64,000 bases of DNA from an uncultured Methanobrevibacter sp. GTDB taxonomy: Archaea > Methanobacteriota > Methanobacteria > Methanobacteriales > Methanobacteriaceae. Where the stretch lies: NCBI GenBank assembly GCA_900320515.1, contig ONSJ01000005.1, forward strand, positions 53,465-117,464, read 5' to 3'. Every line of letters begins with the position of its first letter. The stretch's first letter is position 1. The notes below the pieces were generated by a model, which was given only the letters and a program-made list of their open reading frames with translations, did no database searches and was not told the origin of the DNA. Of this stretch, positions 63,623 to 64,000 are shown in pieces. The position numbers and the translations under genes are program-made.

Positions 63623-64000
63623 CTTAATAATACAAACTTGAATTCTTTAGGAGATATTAAAGTTGGATTACAAACTGGTGAAAACACTAAATTCTTAAGA
63701 TATTGGTGGGAAGTTGATTTTAATAATATTGGGTTTTCTTCAATAAACTGTGCAGATTCAAAAAACTCTAATAAGAAATGGTTTCCGTATAATAAGGGAG
63801 GATCTTTTAGAAAATGGTGGGGAAACCAAGAGCATATTATAAACTGGAAAAATGATGGTGAAGAATTAAGAAACTTTAAAAAATCCGTTTTAAGAAATTC
63901 CCAATTTTATTTTCATGAGTCATTAAGTTGGTCTAAAATTTCTAGTGGCAAAATTGCATTTAGATATTATCCTAATGGATTTATTTTTGATGTCGCAGGA
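63623..64000 (+). pseudogene. Start-less pglX recognition-region cassette (runs off the window)
   Basis: Directly after the pglX TAA, in the same frame, the sequence stays open to the window end. It encodes a PglX-like recognition region: SLGDIKVGLQTGENTKFLRY parallels DLGVAKKGIVTGDNDQYLRM of the active gene, then WWEVDFNNI, YNKGGSFRKWWGN and FHESLSWSKISSGK. The SLSWSK element is closer to the inverted copy (SVSWSK) than to the active gene. No in-frame ATG or methylase domain is present, so it is a silent cassette. Its 3' end lies beyond the window. Confidence 0.75.

Overview
The window looks like part of an archaeal chromosome, most likely a Methanobacteriales methanogen of the Methanobrevibacter/Methanosphaera kind. 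The signs are GGTGA/GGAGG ribosome sites, TATA-like promoter elements, oligo-T runs behind genes, many CxxC zinc-ribbon proteins, and a large secreted beta-helix/Ig-like 'adhesin-like' protein. I infer genus level only from this gene style. I saw no rRNA, tRNA, CRISPR array, transposase or integrase.

Layout. (1) 1-16.4 kb is visibly less AT-rich and mostly on the minus strand. It starts with a Rad3/DinG-type helicase cut by the left edge, then a zinc-ribbon membrane protein paired with a TerB-like/CbbX-like AAA+ protein. A lineage-specific array follows: SseB-domain proteins, TPR proteins ending in HIRAN or cold-shock domains, very small zinc-ribbon proteins, and an AT-rich VapBC-like toxin-antitoxin patch at 6.2-7.1 kb. 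The array ends with an 869-residue zinc-ribbon/HTH-repeat protein and a DUF1232 protein. (2) 16.5-64 kb is strongly AT-rich, almost entirely minus strand, and reads as one long defence island with a few secreted proteins.

The island, left to right: an adhesin-like protein; a two-gene type I restriction-derived module (HsdS-like plus HEPN-like; HsdR-like plus zinc ribbons plus an HExxH peptidase-like domain) with no intact methyltransferase; two surface/secreted proteins with a C-terminal Cys-rich 'Ada-like' domain; two other secreted proteins; a PD-(D/E)XK-like nuclease with an AAA ATPase; a UvrD-type helicase with eight C-terminal zinc ribbons, a SHOCT protein and an AddAB-like helicase-nuclease; a McrBC/LlaJI-like system with two tandem McrB paralogues, followed in overlap by a third Ada-like membrane protein; a DUF6884 protein; an Mrr-type endonuclease; a ThsB-like TIR protein with a frameshifted membrane partner; two tandem TIR-winged-helix proteins; and a complete type 1 BREX locus (brxL, pglZ, DUF1802, brxC, brxB, brxA on minus, pglX divergent on plus).

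The most striking structure is at the BREX end. An intact pglX on the plus strand is flanked by a 5'-truncated, frameshifted, inverted copy carrying a different target-recognition region, and by a third start-less recognition-region cassette directly after its stop codon. A perfect 65-bp inverted repeat links the active and inverted copies. This is the arrangement expected of a switchable DNA-recognition subunit. The strongest candidates for something undescribed are the HsdR-zinc ribbon-HExxH / HsdS-HEPN pair and the recurring Ada-like membrane proteins translationally linked to two different nuclease systems.
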